64,000 bases of DNA from Litorimonas sp947503715. GTDB lineage: Bacteria; Pseudomonadota; Alphaproteobacteria; Caulobacterales; Maricaulaceae. How positions within the stretch are numbered: position 1 is the first letter of the stretch; every line of letters begins with the position of its first letter. Position numbers and translations under genes: made by a program. The stretch is taken from contig NZ_CP189850.1 in assembly GCF_050271975.1 (NCBI RefSeq), forward strand, positions 930,001 to 994,000. The letters are read 5' to 3'. Of this stretch, positions 44,288 to 52,384 are shown one piece after another. Below the pieces are notes generated by a model. The model worked only from the letters and a program-made list of their open reading frames with translations. It did no database searches and was not told the DNA's origin.

Positions 44288-44782
44288 CTAGGCAGCCTTT
44301 TTGGATTTGCCAGACTTGGCCTCAATTAACTTTTCGCCATTATCAGCCGCTGCATTTGTAATCGCGATTTTCTGCGGACGCAGCGCTTCCGGTACTTCGC
44401 GCACCAGGCTGATGATTAGCAGACCATTCGTGAGATCGGCAGAGCTGACCCGGACATGATCGGCCAATTGGAAACGACGCTCAAAGCCGCGCTCCGCGAT
44501 ACCGCGGTGCAGATATTCTGCCGCGTCATTTTCGGCCTTGGGCGCCTGCGTGCCCGTGACGGTCAGGATGCCGTTATGGCTCTCAATGTCGATTTCGTCA
44601 GCCGTAAATCCGGCCACGGCCAGTTCAATGCGAAAGCTGTCTTCCGACAGACGCGCGACGTTATAGGGTGGATAGGTGGAGCCTGATTGCGCGGCTTGGC
44701 TGGCGGCGGCATCAATCATGCTGGCCATGCGGTCAAAGCCGACAAAGTTGCGGTAGAGGGGGGAGAAATCATAAGTTCTCAT
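44288..44782 (-). CDS. Small heat-shock protein Hsp20
   Basis: This 164-residue IbpA-like chaperone holds unfolded proteins during heat stress. It starts at ATG 44782 with AAGGA upstream: MRTYDFSPLYRNFVGFDRM is a typical N-terminus. The alpha-crystallin domain spans about 38-130 (YNVARLSEDSFRIELAVAGF, GILTVTG, FERRFQLADHVRVSSADLTNGLL), and a Lys/Ala-rich tail follows. It is preceded by a heat-shock promoter and a probable RNA thermometer. A longer frame reaching 44929 runs through this leader and is not used. Confidence 0.94.
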   Translation of the reverse strand: MRTYDFSPLYRNFVGFDRMASMIDAAASQAAQSGSTYPPYNVARLSEDSFRIELAVAGFTADEIDIESHNGILTVTGTQAPKAENDAAEYLHRGIAERGFERRFQLADHVRVSSADLTNGLLIISLVREVPEALRPQKIAITNAAADNGEKLIEAKSGKSKKAA

Positions 44783-44869
44783 GGTGTCATCCTTTATAAA
44801 AGCAATGTGTGTTTGGCCCCCAAAATGGCGGGCCGTGTAAGCTGCAAACCCGACAATCGGCGTTTGCGG
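44783..44869 (-). promoter_or_regulatory. ROSE-type RNA thermometer in the hsp20 leader
   Basis: The last leader hairpin (44807-44788) pairs CATT-CTTT with AAAGGATG, leaving one bulged G in TTGCT, which hides the AAGGA ribosome site. This TTGCT/AGGA arrangement with a bulged G is the hallmark of ROSE elements before small heat-shock genes. Upstream hairpins are also present: GCAAAC/GTTTGC with CCGA/TCGG inside, and GGCCC/GGGCC. Warming would free the ribosome site. Confidence 0.72.
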
Positions 44870-44875
44870 GATTAG

Positions 44876-44903
44876 AAATGGGAATATCGTCCTGACCTTC
44901 AAG
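44876..44903 (-). promoter_or_regulatory. Sigma-32 heat-shock promoter for hsp20
   Basis: On the minus strand CTTGAAG (44903-44897), a 14-base spacer and CCCATTT (44882-44876) match the RpoH consensus -35 and -10 elements closely. Transcription would start near 44869, giving a leader of about 87 bases. Confidence 0.8.
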
Positions 44904-45001
44904 GGGGCTATCTGCAAAAAACACCCCACGAGAAATTGAGTTTACTTTCCCGCGCGTGCCCCTATCTCCCTTGCAACGCAATTCGCGAGATGGAGAGATT
45001 T

Positions 45002-45880
45002 ATGCGAGTGACAACAACAATGGCGGCGCTTTTGAGTGCTGCAGCCCTGACCCTGACCGCCTGTGGCGGGGGTGATACGACAGCTGAAACAAAAGCTGAA
45101 ACTGTAACCGAGCCCGAGGTGAAAATGGTCACGCTGGATGACGTGCTGGCCCATCCCCGCCGTGCCGAGGAAGCCAAGCGCGATCAGTTCCGTAACCCCA
45201 AGGAAACGCTCGAGTTTTTTGAAGTCGGTCCTGGCAAGCGCGTCGGTGAAATCTGGCCGGGTTGGTATACCAATGCGACGGCACCCTACCTCGCCGCGAA
45301 TGATGGCCAATATGTTGCCGTCCTCTATCCCATGGGCGTGAATGAGCGTCTGGACGAACGGATTGAAGGCTACAAAAAGAAATATTCTGATGCCGATGTT
45401 TATGGCGAGATCGAATATGCCGAATTCCTGAAGGATTCGGGGCCGATCTTGTCCGAAGGTCAGGAACCGCTCGATGTGCTGGTCACCTATCGCAACGTCC
45501 ATAACTGGATGGGCGGCGATTATGCACAGGACGCGTTTGACCGCTTTTACGAAGCCTTGAAACCGGGCGGAATTCTGGGTGTTGTTGAACATCGTCTGCC
45601 CGAAACAGCCGAGCAGAATCCAAAAGGCCGGTCCGGTTATGTGCAGGAAAGCTACATGAAAGACTTGGCGGCCAAGGCCGGCTTTGAGTTTGTTGCCTCA
45701 TCCGAAGTCAATGCAAACCCGCGTGACACGGCGGATCACCCCTTTGGTGTTTGGACGCTGCAACCGCGCTCCCGCACACCGGAAGAGGGCAGTGAAGAGG
45801 CCAAGGATTTTAATGCGGAAGCCTATTTCAATATCGGCGAAAGTGACCGGGCCACATTGAAATTCCGCAAACCTGAATAA
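45002..45880 (+). CDS. Lipoprotein of the COG4798-type predicted methyltransferase family
   Basis: Starting at ATG 45002 (GGAGAG upstream), this 292-residue protein has a lipoprotein signal ending LTAC followed by Gly3. The mature part keeps a methyltransferase-like layout: FFEVGPGKRVGEIWPGWYT as motif I, VLVTYRNVHNWMGGDYAQDA as a middle motif and FYEALKPGGILGVVEHRL as motif post-II. This is the secreted predicted methyltransferase family. An S-adenosylmethionine enzyme outside the cytoplasm is odd, so it may bind another ligand. No partner is evident. Confidence 0.8.
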   Translation: MRVTTTMAALLSAAALTLTACGGGDTTAETKAETVTEPEVKMVTLDDVLAHPRRAEEAKRDQFRNPKETLEFFEVGPGKRVGEIWPGWYTNATAPYLAANDGQYVAVLYPMGVNERLDERIEGYKKKYSDADVYGEIEYAEFLKDSGPILSEGQEPLDVLVTYRNVHNWMGGDYAQDAFDRFYEALKPGGILGVVEHRLPETAEQNPKGRSGYVQESYMKDLAAKAGFEFVASSEVNANPRDTADHPFGVWTLQPRSRTPEEGSEEAKDFNAEAYFNIGESDRATLKFRKPE

Positions 45881-45961
45881 GGGCTTTCCCAAATTTTGGC
45901 TTTTAATGGGGCGGCGGACGCCCCATATATATTTTACAGATTCTAGACTGGAGAACACATC

Positions 45962-46255
45962 ATGGAAAATGCAGAAATCGCGACAAAGATGACTGAAGCC
46001 TTGGAGAAGGCCGGCGGTCTCGATAAGTCGGTAAAATTCGACTTTGGCGATGGCGGACAGGTCTTTGCGTCCGGCACAACGGCTGAAGTCGCCGATAAGG
46101 ACGCGGATTGCACGATCTCTGTCGATAAAGCAGACTTCATCGCGTTGGCGTCCGGCTCCATGGACCCCATGATGGCGTTTATGTCAGGCAAGCTAAAGGT
46201 CGCAGGCGACATGTCCGTTGCGATGGGCCTGCAAAGCCTTTTCGCCAATATGTAA
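45962..46255 (+). CDS. SCP2 sterol-transfer-domain protein
   Basis: This 97-residue protein is a stand-alone SCP2 domain: VKFDFGDGGQVFASG, DCTISVDKADFIALASG, DPMMAFMSGKLKVAGDMSVAMGLQSLF. Such proteins bind fatty acyl or other lipids in a hydrophobic tunnel. Cytosolic, no signal peptide. It precedes a lysophospholipase-like hydrolase by 45 bases on the same strand, so a lipid-handling pair is plausible. Confidence 0.9.
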   Translation: MENAEIATKMTEALEKAGGLDKSVKFDFGDGGQVFASGTTAEVADKDADCTISVDKADFIALASGSMDPMMAFMSGKLKVAGDMSVAMGLQSLFANM

Positions 46256-46300
46256 TTTGAGATCGGGCGTGAGGGGATAAAGTCCGCTCGCGCCCTTCTT

Positions 46301-47269
46301 ATGTCCAGCGTCCTTCCAAATTTCGAAGAAGCCGAGATCGTCCGTCCGGGCGGTCGGCCCGTCCCTGCGGTATTAGAGCCACGGCTGAAGACGTATTACA
46401 TAAACCGAAACGGGTTGCGACTTCGCGTGATGTTTGCCAGCGCAGCGACGGATAATCCGCGTGGTTCCATCATTTTTTCGCCGGGCCGCACTGAATTTAT
46501 CGAGAAATATTTCGAGACGACTGCGGATCTGATTTCGCGCGGATTTAATGTCTTGATGGTCGATCCGCGTGGGCAGGGCCTGTCAGATCGGTTGATGGAA
46601 GACCGCCTGAAATCCTATGTTGGGAATTTTCAGGATTACGCCGATGATCTGGCCTTTGCAGCGGAAGAATTTGCGCCGCTTCTTCCCCGGCCCCACCTCG
46701 CGATTGGTCACTCTATGGGCGGCACAATTGTGTTGCAGGCCATTATTTCAGGCGCGTTAAATCCGGATGCGGTCATTGGTAGTGCGCCGATGTTAGGGCT
46801 TTTTGATCTGGAGACACCCTTATTGCGAGCTGTGATCGTGACCCTGTCACGGCTCGGTTTGGACAAGCGGAACCTGCCCTTTCAACGGCAGCGTTCGGGT
46901 CTACCGATCCCGTTTTTGGGCAATAAGCTGACCTCGGATAAGGATCGCTATAAAATCTGGTCCTCCTATTTTCAGACGACACCGCGATTGCGTGTTGGAC
47001 AGCCGACCTATGGCTGGATACGCGCCTCACTGGCGGCCATGTCTTATGTCAACCGGAATGCGGATAAATTGGGCATTCCTGGCCTGATGATTGCGGCGGG
47101 GGCGGACCCAATCGTTGATCCGGCGAGTGTTGAGAATTTTGCGCGGAAGGCGGGCTGCGATTTCGAAGTCGTGCCGGGTGCGCTTCACGAATTATTCCTT
47201 GAGCGGGATATCTATCGCAACGCTTTTTTCGATCATATTGATGCGTTTTTAGAACGGCAAAAATTCTAG
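46301..47269 (+). CDS. Alpha/beta hydrolase, lysophospholipase-like
   Basis: This 322-residue hydrolase has SPGRTEFIEKYFETTADLI near 60, VDPRGQGLSDR near 85, the nucleophile elbow GHSMGGTIVLQ near 130, a late Asp in AAGADPIVD and His in ALHELFLERD. This wording matches PldB-like serine hydrolases acting on lysophospholipids or monoglycerides. Cytosolic or peripheral. It lies directly before the convergent glycosyltransferase, with adjoining stops. Confidence 0.9.
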   Translation: MSSVLPNFEEAEIVRPGGRPVPAVLEPRLKTYYINRNGLRLRVMFASAATDNPRGSIIFSPGRTEFIEKYFETTADLISRGFNVLMVDPRGQGLSDRLMEDRLKSYVGNFQDYADDLAFAAEEFAPLLPRPHLAIGHSMGGTIVLQAIISGALNPDAVIGSAPMLGLFDLETPLLRAVIVTLSRLGLDKRNLPFQRQRSGLPIPFLGNKLTSDKDRYKIWSSYFQTTPRLRVGQPTYGWIRASLAAMSYVNRNADKLGIPGLMIAAGADPIVDPASVENFARKAGCDFEVVPGALHELFLERDIYRNAFFDHIDAFLERQKF

Positions 47270-48415
47270 CTAAGACTTGGGTGTCGGCTTTCCGCGCATA
47301 ATTTGCCAAATCCGCCGCAAGCTCCGTCTCAGAATATGAAAAGGGCTCGAGGCGATTCGTGTCACACGCCGCACCCTTCGCCAGCGCTTTCGCGGTTTAT
47401 ATTGCGGCGTGAGCAGCTCAAAAAACACATCCGTCACCGCGTCCCAACTATATTTATGTGCATGCGCAATGGCGTCTGCGGGCTTTAGCTTCAGCGCCGC
47501 GAGGCAAGCCGTTTTCAGGTCCTTATCGAGAATACCTGCCTTCGATCCCGGGATGATATCAATCGGCCCCGAGACCGGATAGGCCGCCACAGGCAGTCCC
47601 GTTGCCATGGCTTCAATAATGACGAGACCGAATGTGTCGGTTTTCGACGGAAAGACGAAAATATCTGCATCGGCAAAATGGCGTGCCAGTTCGACTTCAA
47701 ATTTCGCGCCCGTAAAGGTCACTTCCGGATATTTCTTTTTTAACTCCTCTAATTGAGGCCCGTCCCCGACAATGACTTTTGAACCCGGGAGATCGAGATC
47801 CAGAAAGGCTTGCAGGTTTTTCTCGACGGCGACCCGCCCGACATTGACCCAGATGGGGCGCGGCAGTCCGGCATAGACATCGTCTGGTGCGGATTTTTTA
47901 TCCGGGTTAAATAGAACCGTATCCACGCCCCGCGCCCAAGGGGCGAGTCGCGTAAAGCCGCGCTCATCCAGAAACTCAACCATGGACGGTGTCGTCACCA
48001 TCGTGCGCCCGCCCGCATTGTGAAATCCCCGCACGAACCGATAGGACCAAGACATCGGGATAAAGGGCATCCGGGCCTTAATATATTCCGGGAATTTTGT
48101 GTGATAGCTTGTGGTGAAAGGCATCGCCCATTTATGGCACAGCATTTTCGCCATCTGCCCCAATGGTCCCTCGGTTGCGATATGGATGGCCTCCGGTCCA
48201 AAGGCCAGCATCCGCCGCTTCACATCATTATAGGCAAAGGGCGCGAGCCGGATATCCGGATAAGTCGGAAGGGGGAGGGTGAAATACCCATCGCTCGGCG
48301 CAATCACTTCGACCTCATGTCCACGCTTGCGCAGACTTTTCATGGTCTTATCCAGCGTCCGGACGACGCCATTCACTTGAGGATGCCAAGCATCTGTGAC
48401 GAGTAGAATTTTCAT
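47270..48415 (-). CDS. Family 4 glycosyltransferase
   Basis: This 381-residue GT-B enzyme begins VTDAWHPQVNGVVRTLDKT, typical of GDP-mannose-dependent alpha-mannosyltransferases of the MgtA type. Other marks are HIATEGPLGQMA near 95, SYHTKFPEY near 120, the ExxxFG-like site DIFVFPSKTDTFGLVIIEAMATGLPV near 255-280, and a basic C-terminal tail (RKRWRRVRRVTR) that could bind membrane. It likely adds a sugar to a lipid acceptor; donor and acceptor are inference. Confidence 0.88.
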   Translation of the reverse strand: MKILLVTDAWHPQVNGVVRTLDKTMKSLRKRGHEVEVIAPSDGYFTLPLPTYPDIRLAPFAYNDVKRRMLAFGPEAIHIATEGPLGQMAKMLCHKWAMPFTTSYHTKFPEYIKARMPFIPMSWSYRFVRGFHNAGGRTMVTTPSMVEFLDERGFTRLAPWARGVDTVLFNPDKKSAPDDVYAGLPRPIWVNVGRVAVEKNLQAFLDLDLPGSKVIVGDGPQLEELKKKYPEVTFTGAKFEVELARHFADADIFVFPSKTDTFGLVIIEAMATGLPVAAYPVSGPIDIIPGSKAGILDKDLKTACLAALKLKPADAIAHAHKYSWDAVTDVFFELLTPQYKPRKRWRRVRRVTRIASSPFHILRRSLRRIWQIMRGKPTPKS

Positions 48416-48596
48416 TTCAGTGTGCCAGATCTCACGTGCTTTCTACCAAACCTGCACAAAATAAGGTCGCCTCTCTAAATTTTGTGCGTTTTTGAGTCAT
48501 TCACATATTTTCTCAGTCTCTTTGATTGCCCGCGTCACGAAATTAAAGCTAACTGTTCTGTAATAATCAAAAAATTTAGTCTCGGAGACTTAGACT

Positions 48597-51500
48597 ATGA
48601 AGTTCCACATATCACAACAAGCAAAACCCGTGCGCCGCGGTCTGTCATGTTCTATGCTCGCACTCGCCCTCGCCGGTGCGCTCTCCGTGCCATCGCAAGC
48701 CCAAGATACATCAGACGATGTCATCGTTGTGACGGGGTCGCGGATCGCGACTGACTCGGCTCTGACGGCTGCAAGCCCTGTGCAAACCGTTACGATCGAC
48801 AGTTTTATCAAATCGGGTGACATTGAAATTGCCTCAGGTCTTCGGAATGTTCCCGCCCTTCAAGGATCTGACCCGGCTACGCTTGATTCCGCGCAAGGTT
48901 TTGCTGCGACAGGTGTAAGCTCCTTAGACCTTCGTAACTTGGGCGCGAATAGAACGCTAGTTCTGCAAGATGGCCGTCGTCATGTTGCTGGCCTCGAAGG
49001 TACGGCGATTGTTGACGTTGGCACAATCCCGCAGGCTCTTATTGCCAGAACTGAAGTTCTCACAGGCGGCGCGTCCTCGGTATATGGTGCAGATGCTGTG
49101 TCGGGTGTCGTTAACTTTGTCATGCGGGATGGAAGTGATTTTGACGGCGTTGAATATCGTCTCCAAGGCGGGATTTCTGACAAAGGTGATGCGGAAGAGT
49201 TTTTTGGATCCATTGCAACAGGGACTGAATTTGCAAAGGGTCGTGGTAATTTTGTTGTGGCGGGGGAATATAATCACTCGACATCCATCGTGAATGCGGA
49301 TCGTCCTAATTTTGCAGGCGCGGGTTTCTCCTCGTTGAACAATAGTAACGCGTTTCTGAACGGTATTCTGGGGCTTGACCCGAATGCAGAGCAGGCTTTT
49401 GTACCTAACCGTACGCTTCCTGTGTCCAGCCCAGGGTCGACAATTGCAATTGACCCAACGCCTTTTGCCTTCCCATTCGGCCAGTTACTTTCCTACGTCA
49501 CGGACTTTAATCCAACAACAGGAACCGTTCCACTTATTGACGGCACAGATATTCCAGTTCTTCAGGTTATTGACCCTGTGACTGGCGAGGTTCGCGCATT
49601 TAATCCAGGCTTCTCCACCGGAGCGTTCAATGCCATCGGTGGTGACGGTATTGCGATTGCTGAGACGGCGCCTGATTTAACATTGATTCCCGAAATTACC
49701 CGCTTTGTGGGCTCTTCGGCGGTGAGCTTGGAACTCAACGATAAAGTTGAGTTTTTTGCGGATGCTAAATATTCACGTGTTGAATCTGACTCAGTCGCCG
49801 GGATTCCGTTCTCAGACGATATTCCAATTGCTTTGGACAATCCGTTTCTACCGCTGGCCATTCAGAACCAAATACCGATTGTTGACGCGCTTTTACCGGA
49901 TGATACGCCCAGTATTTTTGTTGCCCGCGATATATTGGGGTCCGAGACGAATTCGGGAACATCGGCAGAGCGTGAGACATTCCGTCTGTCCGGTGGTTTC
50001 CGAGGGGAAGTTTTGGAAACCGGTTTTGATTATGAACTGTCCTATAATTATGGGCGGACAGACGCCACTGTTACGTCCCGCAATGCGCGTCTAAATGACA
50101 GATATTTCACGGCAATTGATGCAGTTGCGCTCACGGCTGCTGACTTAGACGGCACAAATCCAAATGTAGCATTTGGTGCGAACGGTATTGGAACATTAAA
50201 TGCGGTCCGCAATGGCGAAGATATTGTTATCAATCCCGGCAGTGCGCAGGTCGGGGATATTGTCTGTCGGTCTGAATTGACCGGACTGCCTTCCCCAGCC
50301 GCCCTTTTCGTAGGATCGCCGCCTTTGTTCGAGGACGGCGCAACGATTAACGGTGTTGATGTCAGTAGTCTGACACGTCCCGTAACTTTCGCGCTGGGTG
50401 ACGGGCAATGTGCGCCTGTGAATATTCTAGGCGCGAATGCTATTCAGGGCGCGGGTGCAGGCTTTGCCTTCTTTGATCTCGAAGACGAGACGGAAATCAC
50501 GCAGAAACAGTTGCTCCTCACAGTATCAGGTGATTCTGCAGATTATTTTGAACTACCAGCCGGCCCAATCGGGTTTGCCGTTGGGTTTGAATGGCGTGAA
50601 GAGGCCTCACAATTCACGCCTGCCGCTTTCAGTGCGATTGATGCTCTGAATGTCGTTGGGAACACGGAGGACCCAATTCTACCATCCCCTATCGATGGTC
50701 AGGGCATTAGTGTTCATGAAGTTTTCGGTGAACTCAAAGTTCCGGTTCTCGCAGACTTACCTTTCGCCAAATCACTCGAAGTTACAGCCGCTGGTCGTGT
50801 TTCCGATTACAATACGATCGGGAATACTGAGACATATTCCTTTGGTGGACGGTATCAGCCTATCGATGGGTTGACCCTGCGCGGCACCTATTCGCGGGCT
50901 ATTCGTGCGCCAAATATTGGCGAGCTTTTTGGCCCTCAGGTTGGTGCGTTTATCGGCGTTGATGCGGATCCCTGTGATGATGGTAATATTACACAAGGGA
51001 GTAGTAACCGGGCTGCAAACTGTTTGGAATTTGTCGCAGACGGCTTCGATTCTTCAGATTTCCTAACGGCCTTCGTAACAGGCACGACCGGCGGCAACCC
51101 CGATTTGACGGAAGAAACATCCACCAGCTTTACTCTGGGGGGTGTTTTCCAGCCTACAGGTGCACTTGAGAACTTGGTCATCGCGGTGGATTACTATGAC
51201 ATCGAAATTGATGATGCGGTTGGCAGTTTGACGGGTGCAGGCATTGCATCCGCCTGCGTGGACTTACCCTCAACGGATAATCAGTTCTGCGATGCGATTG
51301 AGCGTGATGCGGGCAATGGCGGTGCGATTTCAGGATTCACATCCGGGAATATTAATCTCGCCTTCCTGAAAGCCAGGGGTGTCGATTTCGATGTTCGCTA
51401 TGGTTTTGACGCTCCATCAATTGGCGGACGGGATATGGGCTTCATTCAGGCGTCTGTCGTCGGAACACATTTCTTAGAGCGGTTCACAGAAAGTGATCCA

Positions 51501-51959
51501 ATTATCAGAGAAACGATTGCTTCCATCGAAGATCCGCTGGAGCAGCAATTGCTCATCGAAGACCAAGCGACGGTCAGTGACCTGTTAGGCGTGATTGGGA
51601 CCCCGGAGTGGATTTTCAATATGGGTCTTGATTGGGAAATCGGAAAACTGAGCGCCAATTGGACGGGTCGTTTTGAAGAATCGACATCATTATTTTCAAA
51701 TTCCGCCCGTACAGATGTAGAAATCGTTGACGGAGCCGTCGTGGTTTCTGAGAATGTCGGCCTGGCCGATCCCTCCCAGCTGAACACGGGGGATAGTTTC
51801 GAAATGGATGTCAGCCTGAACTATGAGTTTTCTGAAAAGCTCGCGCTTTATGGCGGTGTCGCAAATGTGACCGATAGAGAGCCGTTCCTTGGCTCGCTCG
51901 CACGCCCTGTCGGGCCAAGAGGACGCTTCTTCTTCTTCGGTGTGCGTGGGGAGTTCTAG
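48597..51959 (+). CDS. TonB-dependent outer-membrane receptor
   Basis: This 1120-residue receptor has a signal peptide (ending PSQAQ), a TonB-box-like DDVIVVTGSRI near 40, a plug domain (SGLRNVPALQGSD, SSLDLRNLGANRTLVLQDGRR, ASSVYGADAVSGVVNFV) and a large barrel ending FFFGVRGEF with a terminal Phe. Barrel signatures GLTLRGTYSRAIRAPNIGELF and NPDLTEETSTSFTLGGVF are present. It imports a large substrate with energy from TonB; the substrate is unknown. GGAG precedes the ATG, and a strong terminator follows. Confidence 0.95.
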   Translation: MKFHISQQAKPVRRGLSCSMLALALAGALSVPSQAQDTSDDVIVVTGSRIATDSALTAASPVQTVTIDSFIKSGDIEIASGLRNVPALQGSDPATLDSAQGFAATGVSSLDLRNLGANRTLVLQDGRRHVAGLEGTAIVDVGTIPQALIARTEVLTGGASSVYGADAVSGVVNFVMRDGSDFDGVEYRLQGGISDKGDAEEFFGSIATGTEFAKGRGNFVVAGEYNHSTSIVNADRPNFAGAGFSSLNNSNAFLNGILGLDPNAEQAFVPNRTLPVSSPGSTIAIDPTPFAFPFGQLLSYVTDFNPTTGTVPLIDGTDIPVLQVIDPVTGEVRAFNPGFSTGAFNAIGGDGIAIAETAPDLTLIPEITRFVGSSAVSLELNDKVEFFADAKYSRVESDSVAGIPFSDDIPIALDNPFLPLAIQNQIPIVDALLPDDTPSIFVARDILGSETNSGTSAERETFRLSGGFRGEVLETGFDYELSYNYGRTDATVTSRNARLNDRYFTAIDAVALTAADLDGTNPNVAFGANGIGTLNAVRNGEDIVINPGSAQVGDIVCRSELTGLPSPAALFVGSPPLFEDGATINGVDVSSLTRPVTFALGDGQCAPVNILGANAIQGAGAGFAFFDLEDETEITQKQLLLTVSGDSADYFELPAGPIGFAVGFEWREEASQFTPAAFSAIDALNVVGNTEDPILPSPIDGQGISVHEVFGELKVPVLADLPFAKSLEVTAAGRVSDYNTIGNTETYSFGGRYQPIDGLTLRGTYSRAIRAPNIGELFGPQVGAFIGVDADPCDDGNITQGSSNRAANCLEFVADGFDSSDFLTAFVTGTTGGNPDLTEETSTSFTLGGVFQPTGALENLVIAVDYYDIEIDDAVGSLTGAGIASACVDLPSTDNQFCDAIERDAGNGGAISGFTSGNINLAFLKARGVDFDVRYGFDAPSIGGRDMGFIQASVVGTHFLERFTESDPIIRETIASIEDPLEQQLLIEDQATVSDLLGVIGTPEWIFNMGLDWEIGKLSANWTGRFEESTSLFSNSARTDVEIVDGAVVVSENVGLADPSQLNTGDSFEMDVSLNYEFSEKLALYGGVANVTDREPFLGSLARPVGPRGRFFFFGVRGEF

Positions 51960-51995
51960 ATACGTCTAGATAAAGATACGATAATCTAAGATACC

Positions 51996-52030
51996 AACCC
52001 GCCCCTGCCGTCGCAGGTGGTGGGTTTTTT
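51996..52030 (+). terminator. Intrinsic terminator after the TonB receptor
   Basis: AACCCGCC (51996-52003) pairs with GGTGGGTT (52019-52026), enclosing CCTGC/GCAGG, with six T at the end. Its outer stem is almost the same as that of the terminator at 34772. Confidence 0.9.
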
Positions 52031-52123
52031 CATGCTCGAATCGCTTTGATCCCCGATTTTATTCCGGTCCCGCAATGATGCCCGTCCCGCCGTGTTAAGC
52101 GCTTGTTTTGCAAGGTGCGACAC

Positions 52124-52281
52124 TGTGGATTGCGGGATGTGGACGGTGTTGTGGATAGCTTGCGGGGTTTCAAAAAATTTGCGGCAAATCCAAAGGGTTA
52201 AGAGTCTAGTAACCTTTTTTCGCCTTAAAGAGACACACTAGGTGTTGACCATATGGGGCAAATCAACACTATATGTTGTGG
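52124..52281 (+). promoter_or_regulatory. nrdA control region: DnaA-like, CtrA-like and NrdR sites
   Basis: Three TGTGGANNN motifs (52124 TGTGGATTG, 52138 TGTGGACGG, 52150 TGTGGATAG) resemble reversed DnaA boxes. TTAA-N7-GTAAC at 52198-52213 is one base from the CtrA consensus and has a GANTC in its spacer. Then come two NrdR boxes, ACACTAGGTGTTGA at 52235 and ACACTATATGTTGTGG at 52266, starting 31 bp apart, three helical turns. They cover a promoter TTGACC (52245)-N17-ACTATA (52268), as expected for repression when dNTPs are plentiful. Confidence 0.75.
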
Positions 52282-52384
52282 AACGTAGCGGTTCACATCA
52301 TATTACTATCCTCGACGGGAACACCTGCAAACTGCGGGAAGGGGATGGATTTTGCGCCGCTTTTGGGGATAAGGACTGAGAAAC

